64,000 nt of DNA, from positions 1,736,001 to 1,800,000 of the forward strand of contig JACGZH010000001.1 in the NCBI GenBank assembly GCA_014706385.1, in the 5' to 3' direction. Position 1 is the first letter of the stretch. Every line of letters starts with the position of its first letter. Shown here piece after piece: positions 33,225-44,569 of this stretch. The DNA comes from Phaffia rhodozyma. Its lineage: Eukaryota > Basidiomycota > Tremellomycetes > Cystofilobasidiales > Mrakiaceae. Under the pieces are notes generated by a model that was not told the origin of the DNA, ran no database searches, and was given only the letters and a program-made list of their open reading frames with translations. A program made the translations under genes and the position numbers.

Positions 33225-34055
33225 TCAAAGATAGGGAGAGCTGAGTCTGCCCAAAAACGAGGATGGTGGTTGAACGAGAGCAGGCAGAGAGTTGTGTGAG
33301 AACTGATGACGACAAAACGAGTGTGATCAACAGACTTGAAAGAGAGCCAACGAGTTGCAGACACTCTCTAAGCAAGACCGAACAAGAACAAGAAGAGAAG
33401 AGAGAAAGCAAAAGGATGAGGATCAATGACGAGAGCAAAACGGACGGGGAACGAGAACGAAGAAGGCGAGGAAGGAACGGCGGCTGAGTTGAGAATTCGC
33501 TTATTGGTAAATATTCCTAGTCTTCTTGGCGGTTCTATTAGACAAGTTTTCTATTGTTTGCAGCGATTTTCATTAGGCCTTTTTCTGTAGTATTTGGCCG
33601 ATTTCGATTACAAAAGTTTTCTAGTCTTTTTCTATTGCAGTCAAACGTTTCTATTACGTCATCTTTGTAGTTTGCAATCAAAAGATAAAGACTTTGCTAC
33701 AAACCACAGAGTCTTTCGTTGTTCTTGCGCCTCTATGGTTCTCATCCACAGAGCTCTAGAGTGCTTCTGTCAGAGAGCCTCATTGGTCAGCATCACGGTC
33801 CATCAAGAGAGACTCGTTGAGTGAATGGTGCTTCCGATCTGGTATGGTCGATCCCACTCACGGACGGGCAGCCGGATGGACTACAAATCGTCGTAGTCTG
33901 AACCAAGAGTTTGAATAGAAAATATTCTAATCTAACTTCAATTCATCTATCTTTCATCTATCTTAAACAAAAAAGTTGTACCCAAATTTACGGCCTGCTT
34001 CTCTCCAGTAAATCATCAGAAATCATTCCAACCAGTCACCTCAGCCTGGGCAATC
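33225..34055. promoter_or_regulatory. Divergent promoter region, PQ-loop gene / UTP12
   Basis: About 830 bp. Near 33540-33690 there is a cluster of related motifs (TTTTCTATTG, TTTTTCTATTGCAG, TTTCTATTACG). A bZIP-type TTACGTCA site lies at 33654-33661. The half nearest the PQ-loop gene is purine-rich on the plus strand. No gene supported. Confidence 0.4.
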
Positions 34056-37000
34056 ATGGTCCGCTCATATCTCAGACACGAGCCAACACAGGCTTTCGGT
34101 CTTATTGCCTCCCCTCAGGGAAACTCTCTGTTCGATGGGAAACTCGCCTATGTTCCCGCTTTGGAAGATATCCTAGTATGGCATGTAAAGACAGCCAAGC
34201 TGGTGAGTAGCAACTACAGAAGCCACCATGCTTGAACACATTCAGTCCTCTTTGTACGAGGGAAACACTCACCAGAGTTTCATTTTATACACAGGTATCT
34301 ATGTGGCATTCACCTTCTCATACATCGCCAGTCACCAGAATCGCCAGCTCCAACTCGACAGTATCCTCCTCCTCCTCATCGTCCTCCCCACTATACGCAG
34401 TCGGTTACCAGGACGGATCCGTCCGTCTGTGGTCATTCCCTCCCTCGACGAGCAGCCAGGAGCGAGAAGCCACCGAGATCGTTTGCTTCAACGGTCACAA
34501 AAAGTCTGTTACCGCGATGAGCTGGGACCATCGAGGCGGCCGACTGGCCTCTGGTGGAACCGAAGGCGAAATCGTCATCTGGGACGTCGAAGACGAAAGA
34601 GGAATCGTCCGACTTCACTCTCACCGATCCCCCATAAGCTCACTGACCTTCTTGCCTCACCCGACGGTATCAAACCACCCTGGATACTTGATATCGACCT
34701 CTCTCGACACGTTGCTCAAACTTTGGGATCTCCAGACCAGCCATTGCATCCAAACTGTGGTCGCTCACCGAGCAGGCGTCAGCGCCGCTTCGGTCAGGTT
34801 TATTCCTCCAGGTGAAGACGCTGTGATTGGCGAGGACGGCGAGGAGGAAGGCAAGTTGTTTGGACAGTGGGAAGTTGCTACAGGCAGTCAGGAAGGAGAG
34901 GTCAAAGGATGGGTTATCAACGAACAGAGCCTCGTTCATGGTATCAAGGAGGCTGATGACGGCGAGCTCCCCGTGCTCATCCACCCGTTGTCGTCTGTGC
35001 CGTTGCCGACGTCGTCTTCGCCGATAACCAACTTGGCCTACCACCCAACCTCACCCCTGCTTTTCGTCCTTACCTCCGACAAGACGGTCTCTGCTCTCCG
35101 AATTCGAACAGATGCTGAGGTCGACAAGAAGAAAGCTCGGCGAAAGAAGCGAGAACGTGAAAAGAAGAAGGACGGCGCTGCCGCTGCTGCCGATGACGAG
35201 GACAAGGGAGAGGAGAAGGTAACGACCTGGGGAGACAAATTTGTGCTGTGGTGTCAAATCCACTCGTCCTCAAAGATCAAATCCTTCTCGTTTTCCCCCG
35301 ATACCGAGGAAACTGCCGCTGCCTCTTCATCCTCAGTCAAACCCCAGCTGACGGTCTTGATCCACAACGCGTCAAACGCAGTCTCAACTCATTCTGTTCC
35401 TCTCCCTCCCTCCACCGGAAAACCCTCGAAAGACGTCACTCCCGAGTCAAATCTTATAGCAGGAATCGATCTGCCCGGTCACCGTGCGGATATCAGATGT
35501 CTAGACATCTCTGGTGGAGATGACCTGGTGGCTAGTGGATCGAACGGACAGGTCAAGATTTGGAACTTGAAGACGCTGGCTTGTGTGAGGACGATGGAAA
35601 CCGGGTATGCGATCTGTCTCACCTGGCTTCCTGGAGACCGACATATCATCGTCGGCACCAAAGCCGGCACACTCCTCCTTTATGATGTCTCCTCGTCCAC
35701 CCTGATTTCTGAGACCCAGGCCCATACCGCTGCAATCTGGTCGATTCAAGTCAGACCCGACGGGAAGGGTCTCGTCTCTGGAAGTGCAGACAAGGACGTC
35801 AAGTTTTGGGATTTCGAGTTGGTCGAGATGGAGGACGTGTCCCAGACGGTCGTCGACCGAATGGGTAACGAGCGAAAATTCAAGAACAAGGTTCTCACCA
35901 TCGTTCACACCAGGACTCTCAAGATGACGGACGACGTTCTTTCAGTGAGATATACCCCAGATGGAAAGTTCCTCGCGATCGCTCTGTTAGACGCCACCGT
36001 CAAAGTGTTCTACCAGGACACTCTCAAGTTTTTCCTCTCGCTCTACGGTCACAAGCTACCTGTACTCTCTATGGACGTCTCAGCCGATTCAAAGTTGCTC
36101 ATCACATCTTCTGCTGACAAAAACATCAAGATTTGGGGACTTGACTTCGGAGATTGCCACAAGTCGATCTACGCACACGAAGAGAGTGTGATGGCAGTAC
36201 AATTCGAGAATGAGGGTCACTACTTTTGGTCGGTTGGAAAAGACCGAGCTGTCAAGTACTGGGATGGTGACAAAGTATGTTCTCCCAATCTTCTGTTCTC
36301 TTGACATCTGCTTTCTCTGCTCTGTTTCCAAGAACAAAAACTGACCACTCGACTGACCGAATGAATGTCCAAATCTCTAATAGTTTGAAATGATCCAGAA
36401 ACTCGAAGGTCACCACGGTGAGGTCTGGGCTCTGGCGACAAGTAAACAAGGGAAGTTTGTTGTTACCGGTTCTCACGATCGATCCATTCGAGTTTGGGAA
36501 AAGACCGATGAGCCGGTACGTCTTCTTCTTTCTCTCCTCTTCACCTCTATACGTCTCTTCCTTCTTTTTCTTGTCAGATATCAAAAACGCTGAACTAAAC
36601 TCTTTTATGGCTGCTATCATCTTTTTGATGCTTCAGCTCTTTTTGGACGAAGAGCGCGAGAAAGAGACGGACAGACTGTTCGATGCCAACCTGGCTGAAA
36701 GTCTTAACCGAACAGCCGACCACGAAGCCCAGGGTGCAGAAACTGCCGAAGCTACCGAGGTGACCAAGCAGACGTCGGATACTCTTATGGCCGGAGAGAA
36801 GATCATGGAAGCTCTCGATCTCGCGGACGAAGAAAGGTTGACCTATCAAGATTACCTTGATGCTAAAAAGACCCTTGCCGGTTCAGCCGCTGGAGACCAA
36901 TTGCAGCCGCCGGAGAAGAACCCGTTATTGAAAGCAATGGGGGATATCGATCCAGAAGAGAACGTGTTGAAAGTGGTAGAGAAGATCCCGAATGCCTCGT

Positions 37001-37486
37001 TGACCGATGCATTGGTTGTACTGCCGTTTAGGTATGTGACTTCGATGCTTCAGTGCTTGAGCTACTGGGCACAGAAGGTATGTCTATCCGTTTTTTCTTC
37101 CCGCTTTTGGACTACATGTTCTTTGATCCTGACAATCGGTTTCTTTTATCGTGTGCGTGTGCGTTCTTTGTGGCAAAAAAAAAAAGGAATGGAACACTTC
37201 GCTCCTTTCTAGGATCCTTCTATTCCTACTTCGAACCCATCATGCTCAGATTGTTTCCAATAACGTGATGCGACCTACGATCATCTCTCTCCGAACGTAC
37301 CTTCGTTCGGCTCTTCGACGACAGAAAGAAACCGTTGGCTATAATCTTGCTGCGCTCAAATTCCTCCAACGACAGGTCGAGAGTGACAAGACAGCTTCCT
37401 TCTGGGAGACAGAGGGAATGGACGAGGAAAAAGTAAGAGCAAAGATCGAGGAAGGTCAAAAGAAGAGGAAACGGGTGATCATATAA
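34056..37486 (+). CDS. UTP12: Utp12/Dip2 (WDR3), SSU processome WD40 protein
   Basis: Utp12 (Dip2; human WDR3) is a tandem-WD40 subunit of UTP-B in the small-subunit processome, needed for 18S rRNA maturation in the nucleolus. Exon 1 gives [20 protein letters not shown] and [20 protein letters not shown]. The second exon continues [13 protein letters not shown], then WD repeats such as [84 protein letters not shown] and [13 protein letters not shown]. One more repeat, [14 protein letters not shown], follows an intron. The C-terminal helical Utp12 domain includes [30 protein letters not shown] and [20 protein letters not shown]. It ends in a basic tail. Length fits the family. Confidence 0.93.
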
Positions 37487-37641
37487 TCATGTCGTTCTCT
37501 GTCCTTTCGTTTCATCTATTCCTCTTTCCCCTTCTCATTTGTGCTTGAACATCTCTAAAACTTTCATCGAATAAGCAAAGGCATTTGCGATGAAAGGGTA
37601 GTAAGGAAGAAACGAAAGAGATACGGCAGAGTAGACAAAGA

Positions 37642-40600
37642 TCACTTGGTGACTGCAGCGATTTCGTGGAGGTAGGCACCCAACACCTTGGTCTGTCGTG
37701 ATTCACCAAAACAGGAACAGAATTACATGAGTCCGAGAGACGTTATGAACGAGAAAAAGAGAACATAGACGTACTCCGTTGATGTAGTTTGATCGGTCGA
37801 GCTTCTCGTTGATAGAGTGAGCGCCATCGTCTCCTCGGCCCATAGGCAGCAGAAGGACCTATCGGTTGTGGAACCCGACAGGTTGATATCGATTAATCAC
37901 AGATGAGCTTTACCACGTTCCCACAAGTAAGGAAAAGAGAGAGAGAGATAAGATGGGCACGCACGTTGATTTTGAGCGCATCGGCAAAAGAAAGTGTGAC
38001 AGGAATGGAACCACCTATAAACGACAGAGATAAGAACGCGAGATACGAGCAAGATCAGCCTCTATTCGATTAGAGATTGACAGAAAGATGGAAGGGAACA
38101 TGGCCGAACCTTCTCGAGTAAGATCGGGTTTCTGTTTGTAGACCGTCTCAGTAGCTTGATTATTTGCAACAATGATAAAGATCACGACATATGGAAGGAC
38201 ACGAAAGAAGACAAAGTGGTTAATCTACGTTGGATATCATCCGTACATGCTATTCACAAATTTCATCTCCTGATAAACGTACCTTTGAAAGCGGCTCGGT
38301 AGTTCCAGTGTTCAGGATCCGCGACTGTGGTCGCAAGTTTATATTAAGGTTTAAAAAAATTGATCAGATGCGCAAATCGAAATAGATAAGGGCAACTAAG
38401 GAGATAAGAGTAAAACGAACCCCAAGGCTTTCCACCATGACCCATGTCAATCTCGATCTACAGGACCAATAATGGTAAAGATGGCAAGGTTACTCTTTTC
38501 GTCATCCCACATGATCGTTCTTTCCGATGCAAGCGAGATTGATAAAAGCCAAGAGTAGGGGGACGAACGGTGTTCTTGGAGTTGAGTTTCTTGAATTCAG
38601 ACTGAATATGGGTAGTCACAAGTCGGGTCACCTCCTCGGCTGATTTAAACAAGCATATCGGTCATGGTTCAGACTGCCCGCAAAGATACTAGTTGAAACA
38701 AGATAAGATGAGGGTACTCACGCATCATGTCGGGAACAAGTCGAATAGAGAATTTTCCTGAGGACGAGAGGACGAATTAGAACGCCGGGAATCCAGCCGA
38801 CTTCAATTGAATGTATAAGAATTGACGTATGCAACTTACCAACAACCGTCTAGTCAACGGGATTCGAATTAGGGCATAGTTATCAGGAAGGATACGCAAT
38901 ATGAATATAAAGAGAACAAGAGCAAACAGCTATATCGCCTTCGAAAATCAAACCGATACACTCACGGCAGGAATTACTGTCTTGGATCCGGGCGAGTAGA
39001 ATGCTCCCTCGATTCCATGCAGACTCAAACTTGGCTCCCTCATCTTGGCCATCAAGCTCTCAACCTTATCCTCACTGATGGCCGTCTTGCTTCCGGTCGA
39101 AGCTTCGATATCAGCCGTTTCGAAGTGAATAGCTTCGTATCGCTTTCGCTCCTGGTCTGTCAGAGGAGCGACCAGATCAGAGAGACCGGGGATGGTGATC
39201 TTACCGGATGGCTGGACGAGGGTGGAGAGGAGGTGGATGAGATCGGTCACTTTTTTGTTCAAAGAGTTGGTCAGTATGAGAACTCAAGATATCAGTATGA
39301 TGATGGACAGTCTGTATGAACGCTGGGTAGAAAACATAAAGTACGAACTGGGCTCATGCACGACACCTCCGAAAACTCCGGAATGAAGATCCCGGGCAGG
39401 TCCGCTGACTTTAAGGCCGAAGTATGCGATTCCTCGAAGACCGTACGTGAGCGCAGGGGTGGTCGTATTGAGCCAGTAGTTGTCTCTAATATGAGGAGGA
39501 TCGGAGACGCAGATTAGAAGATTAAACCATGATCAATGAGCGCCAAAATCAGATGGACTACTTGAAGAAAGAGAACAGAGCCTACGAGATACAGCATGCG
39601 TCGACACCTTTGAAGAATCCGTCCTTCTCCTTCTCGATTAGCTCATCCAATCCCTCGGATCCGGACTCCTCCATACCCTCGAAACACATCTTCAAGTTTA
39701 CAGGGAGCTCGAGACCGAGGTTTTTGTGCGCCTCAATTACATTTAACCAGCCGAGTATCTTTCACGATATCATATTTCATGCATTGCAAGAAGAAGTGAG
39801 TGATATATGAGCAGTGAGAGGGGGAGAGAGAAGAGAACGTACAGGCCCCTTGTCATCGCTAGATCCTCGGCCAATCAGTCGACCATCTTCGTGAGGAGTG
39901 AGGACGAAAGGATCGGTGTCCCATCCATCTAAGGATAGGGAGTAACATCCAATGAGATGAGACAAGTATTGGGACTATCTTCAGGATAATATAATCTCGT
40001 TTGGGACTTACCGGATACTAAGGCTGGTTGGACATCTAAGAAACCAAAGTCGAGCAGTTAATGCCAATTGTCAGAGGAAGTATTTAGTGTCATCAGGACA
40101 AACCGTAGTGTCCTGTCGATCAAGAGGGATAGAAAGAATTAATGAGTCAACGGAGCAGCCTAACTGGAGTGTATGCACGGTAAGAAAACAGGTACCGACC
40201 ATACAAGAGAATAGTCTTCTTCTTGGGGTCGTCTCCCAAAGAAGCCAGGACGGCAGGAGGAAGCTGCAAAGTCTGGCCCTCTAGAACTTGCTCGCCAAGA
40301 GGAACCTTCTTGACAATGTCACATCCTAGAGACTCGAGCTGAGAGGCCATAAAGTCGGCCATCTCAAAGACATGCTTTCTATAATGCAAACAAGAGATAC
40401 AGTGGAAAGGATGAGCCCAGGAAAAAATCAAGACACAAGGCGAGGATTCTCACCTGTACGAAGCTTCGCCAGAGACAGACTAGGCGCATGAGAAAGGAAC
40501 GACAAGATTCTCCAGTTAGCATTATCGTTTCACTTTGAGAGAAGTGATGTTTCCGGCCATGACCAAGAGAAAGAAGCAGCAAAGAGGAGAGGAAGAGAAA

Positions 40601-40762
40601 AGTATGGAAGAAAGTCGGAGTTTCGCACATCTCCGAGAGAGATCGAAAGAGGAAGAAAGAGAAGAAGGAACGCACAGGGATTGCGACGGCCTTGGCTAAT
40701 CTGTCGATGAACTGTTCAGCGTGCTCATCGACATAGGTAAGGAATTCTGCAGGAGTGGTCAT
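37642..40762 (-). CDS. DUG1: Dug1-type M20 Cys-Gly dipeptidase
   Basis: Dug1 (human CNDP2) is a cytosolic di-zinc M20 metallopeptidase that hydrolyses Cys-Gly and other dipeptides. In fungi it belongs to the glutathione degradation pathway with Dug2 and Dug3. The start [29 protein letters not shown] is followed by [20 protein letters not shown] and the [10 protein letters not shown] metal-ligand block. Next come [48 protein letters not shown] and [18 protein letters not shown]. The last ligand region is [20 protein letters not shown], with the tail [15 protein letters not shown]. All expected zinc-binding His/Asp/Glu positions are visible. The gene is broken into about thirteen exons, several of them very short near the 3' end. 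Confidence 0.92.
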
Positions 40763-41197
40763 AGTAGGATAGAATAGAGAGAATAGAGAATCGGAAGGAT
40801 GGAGTTGGTGGGATAGAGAAACAAAGAAGATGAGATGGATGAACGATCGCGTGGATTGACGACTGGGTGATTTGTCGTTGGTGAAGCTGTGTCCATGCGG
40901 CCACCTCGTTCATAGTCATCCATCATCCATCATCAACTCGTTCTTTTCTTTCACAGAATTCATGATGCTACATGATCAGATGTACATGTATACACACCCA
41001 AGAGAGTACAAGGAGCACCAGATTGATGACTGACTAGAGAGCTGTATACTGACCAGAAATCGGTTCTCGTGGTGTCGTAGACTGACAGCTTTCTATCGCT
41101 GACACTTTTTCTCCTTTCTGCTTCTTTCTTCCTCCTGTCCTTCTTTCTTTTCATCTTCGATTCCTGATCTCTCAGGACAATCTAACATTCACTCCAC
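40763..41197. other. Divergent intergenic region, DUG1 / SAP-domain gene
   Basis: Promoter-size gap. It contains GATGA/CATCC repeats near 40830-40935 and a CT-rich tract at 41105-41160 close to the plus-strand start. No RNA gene recognised. Confidence 0.4.
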
Positions 41198-43916
41198 ATG
41201 GACGAGGCGACCCTTTCTAAGTTGAATATTCCGGCTCTCAAGGCAAAGTGCAAAGAGGTAAGTAGATCTGCTTCTGTCCATGTAGGGCTGAACCACGCTG
41301 ATGTGATTTTATCGTGTCGTCTGATGTATCCAGCTATCCCTGTCGGGATACTCCAAGCTCAACAAGCCTCTCCTCGTAGCCAAGCTGGTTGAGTACTTCT
41401 TGACTACAGGTGGCTCAAAACCAGCGTCCGCTCCTCTTGTTGAATCTGCTATTCCGTCACCTCTTGCGCAACCACAAGAAGCAGCGTCCATTCAGCATAT
41501 ACCTGTCTCCCGTAAGTCTACCCATCGTTCGCCGTCGCCGCATACAGTTCCTCGTCAAAAGAAGGCCAGGAAAGAAGCTTCGCTTGCCGTGCCTCCCAGG
41601 ATAGAAGCCGATCTTTCCCTTCAAGCGAAAGGGTTTATGACAACAGACAGTGACGCTTCTGCGGCTCCAACTTTCGACCCAACGCCGAAGCCAATCAAGA
41701 AGAAAATAAAGAAACCCAAGGAGCCCAAAAGTCAAATCGTGAAGGTCCTGTCTTTGAACACAACGGCTCCTCCCTCTTTGACTCCTGTCAGCTTCAGTCC
41801 AGAGCATACACTCACCATCGACTCTCGGCCAGATTCGAATGAAACGCATATACCCTTTGCCTCGGTGCCTACCGCAAGACTAATCAGTCCTCTCAAACCT
41901 AAAGCAGAGGTTATGATTAAAGCTGTTTGCGCTACTCCAAACTCTCCGCCACCTTTGCCTTCGGTTCCGGTCCCTGCACCTATGCCACAAATAGTATCTA
42001 GAAAATTCAAAAAGTTCAAAGCGCCTTTAGTTCCCAATCATGCTTCACAGTCCAAGCCTGCATCGCCAATCACCTCAACTTCAGCTCCAGCTCCAGCTCC
42101 AATTTCAGTTTCAGCCCCAATTACAGCGTTGGTAGTCCTTGATTCTCTTCTTTGTTCGCCTCCGCCAACAGCACCTACGTCTCTGACCTTTCCGGTCGCA
42201 CACTTAGACACCTATTTATCAACCGTCAAGCCAATCTCACTTCCTCCGTCTTATCGTCTCCGGAGGAGAATACACGTTCTCGCCTTAGCTTTCTCTGAAC
42301 TAGGCACAGCCGAGAGGACAAATGTTGCCCAGACAGGAAAGCTAGGCCGGTATGCCAGTAAGTTGATTTTCCTCCTTGAGCCGAAACGATTACATGTCAA
42401 CGGGCTTATCAAACGATTTTTCTTTTGTTGTGTAGTCTACTTGTCAGCCTTCCACCATGTCAGGCGGGACTTCCCTGGATCATTGACCACTGCACTTCTC
42501 TCTCACCGCCAGGTCGATTCTTCATCCTCCAACCTATGGCCTTACTATCGGGCTCGTCGCGCTGAACTTCGAGCACGATACAAGCTCGTTCAGTCTAGCT
42601 GGCTAGGACATGCGTGGCGTACTCACCAACTATACTCTTCCTCGAATCGTGCTGGCGATGCCGAACTCTTGATCAATCAGAGTTACTCAGAAGGGGCGTT
42701 TGATGCCATTGACCGACAGATTTATGGTGATCCTGAGGGTTTACGTCTGGCCATCCGATTTGTCTTGTCGAGGCTACACACTGCGCTCAGTGGGGTTATG
42801 GAAGGCAGTCGATCGATTCGTAACGGAGGATTGGGCAAGGTCATCAAGATCGAAAAAGAGGTCGTTGGATTTTGGAAGGTCACTGTCAGAACAAGAGGGC
42901 ATGGAAAGGTCGATGGAACTACGACATGGATGATACTAGAAGCGGTACGGACCATAAGTTGATCTTCCCTCTTCCTTTCTCTTTATCAGCTAAGTCTTAT
43001 CTAACGGATTCCCTTGGTTGCCACGAAAAGACTGGTGAACCTCTAGGAACCTTGCCTTCTGCCTTGACCACGGCGCCTGCTCCTTTGGAAAATACATCGA
43101 CTTCTCCTCTCCGACCAGACTGGACTGCGTTCATCCGTAAACTCCATCTCTCCGCTCGACTTGAAGTCCCTTCTGATACTTCGGCCCAAGCCTCACTACC
43201 CTCTATTCCACCTATGGGGACGTCAGAGATACTGAAAGAATTACTGAAGACGCCTAATGACGAGTCATATCCTGGTGGAATCGATGCAGGGTTCAGAAAG
43301 CGCATGGAAGGGACGGAAGAGCTGATGGTCGCTGAGCGGTACGTGTGGAGTTCTTGTGTCCTCCAGGGGTGAGTTCATCTTCTTTTGATATACTATTCCT
43401 TCTGGATCTGGTTCTGAGCTTGGGAGATAAATCTGATCATGTATCGGCGATATCTGTCAAAAGAACATCGGGTACGTACAGAACGGCTGTAGACATGTGT
43501 GATGAGTTCAACACTGGTCAGTTGAATCCATCGACCAAGAAACCAATCGGCCAGGCAAACCTATTTCTTCCTCTGTAAGATCTGATATCTTATCTTGGTT
43601 GAATCCTTCTCCATGAGTGCGCGCTAAATCTTCGCATTCTCGTATCGATCGAAACACTTCGTTTTCAATCAGCTCTCATCACGTCACTTCAGCCCATCTA
43701 ACGAATCGGTCGCTCCTGTCCGCTCGGCCTACTCAACCTCTTCACCCCTCACTCGCACTTATCCAAAAGGAGGAATCACCCGAATCGCCAGACATCGTCT
43801 TGAAAGAGACCGGTCAGATCGTTGGTTCTGGTGAAGGAGGAGGGGCCGAGGGTGAAGGCGTCGGAATGGTCTGGATGGGTTTGTTAGGATGTTGTGGAAG
43901 AGGGTTCCCTATTTGA
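41198..43916 (+). CDS. SAP-domain protein of unknown function
   Basis: Exons 1 and 2 encode LNIPALKAKCKELSLSGYS and KLNKPLLVAKLVEYF, a SAP-type helix-turn-helix found in chromatin, DNA and RNA proteins. A ~270-residue Pro/Ser/Ala-rich linker with basic patches (KPIKKKIKKPKEPK, RKFKKFKAP) follows. After it comes a folded-looking domain: LDTYLSTVKPISLPPSYRLR, WPYYRARRAELRARYKLVQS, GDAELLINQSYSEGAFDAID, LRLAIRFVLSRLHTALSGVM. A later block is SGTYRTAVDMCDEFNTGQLN, then HHVTSAHLTNRSLLSA. The gene has about seven exons and ends near 43916. The second half looks conserved, but I do not recognise it. A nuclear role is only suggested by SAP and the basic patches. Confidence 0.6.
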
Positions 43917-44569
43917 ACTAGGGACCTTGCCGTGTCCAGTCCTCATGGTTTTGTTTAACGTCTTCGTTTTTGTTTTGTTTTGTTTTGTTTCTCTCTTGCT
44001 TGTCGTGTTGGATTTCTCTTGTTCGCCCTGTCCAGAGAAAAGGATCGATGGGAAGTCTATTCAGAAACAATCATCCGTTTAATCCAGAGAATTGAGAAAG
44101 AGGTGAGAAACCCCCTGACTAAGAAGAGCAGTTAGGGCACAGTATATTTGAAAATGTAGAGGATTGTAGGTATAGGATACAAGGAGGAAGGCGGAAATGA
44201 GAGTGAATGAGAAGGAACGAGAAAGGGAGCGGAAACCCAAGTACAATGAAAGACCAATCATGAGAAAGTCACCAAAAGCAACGAAAGCAAAATATGAAAA
44301 AGAATAACGAAAAGACGAAGGAAAGGAATTCGACGGAAGGAACGTCAACCGTCAATAGACCGATGAATGGGGTTTTTTTTTAGCTAAGCAAAACAGGAAA
44401 GAAGAGTGATAAAACGATGAAAAGAAAGAAAAAGTAGAGAAGAGAATAAAGGTAGGATAAGGTAAAGAAACGAAGAGGAAAAGACAAGCGTATGGTCTCT
44501 AGTGGGCACGATTGTGAAGACCAGCTATGAAACGACCCGCTCGCCCGATCGATCGACTTTTCACTATCT
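43917..44569. other. Convergent intergenic region with TTTTG repeat
   Basis: Separates the SAP gene from the nucleoside transporter gene. It contains a short (TTTTG)n tract at 43966-43990 and long purine-rich stretches on the plus strand (44095-44480). No gene supported. Confidence 0.45.
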
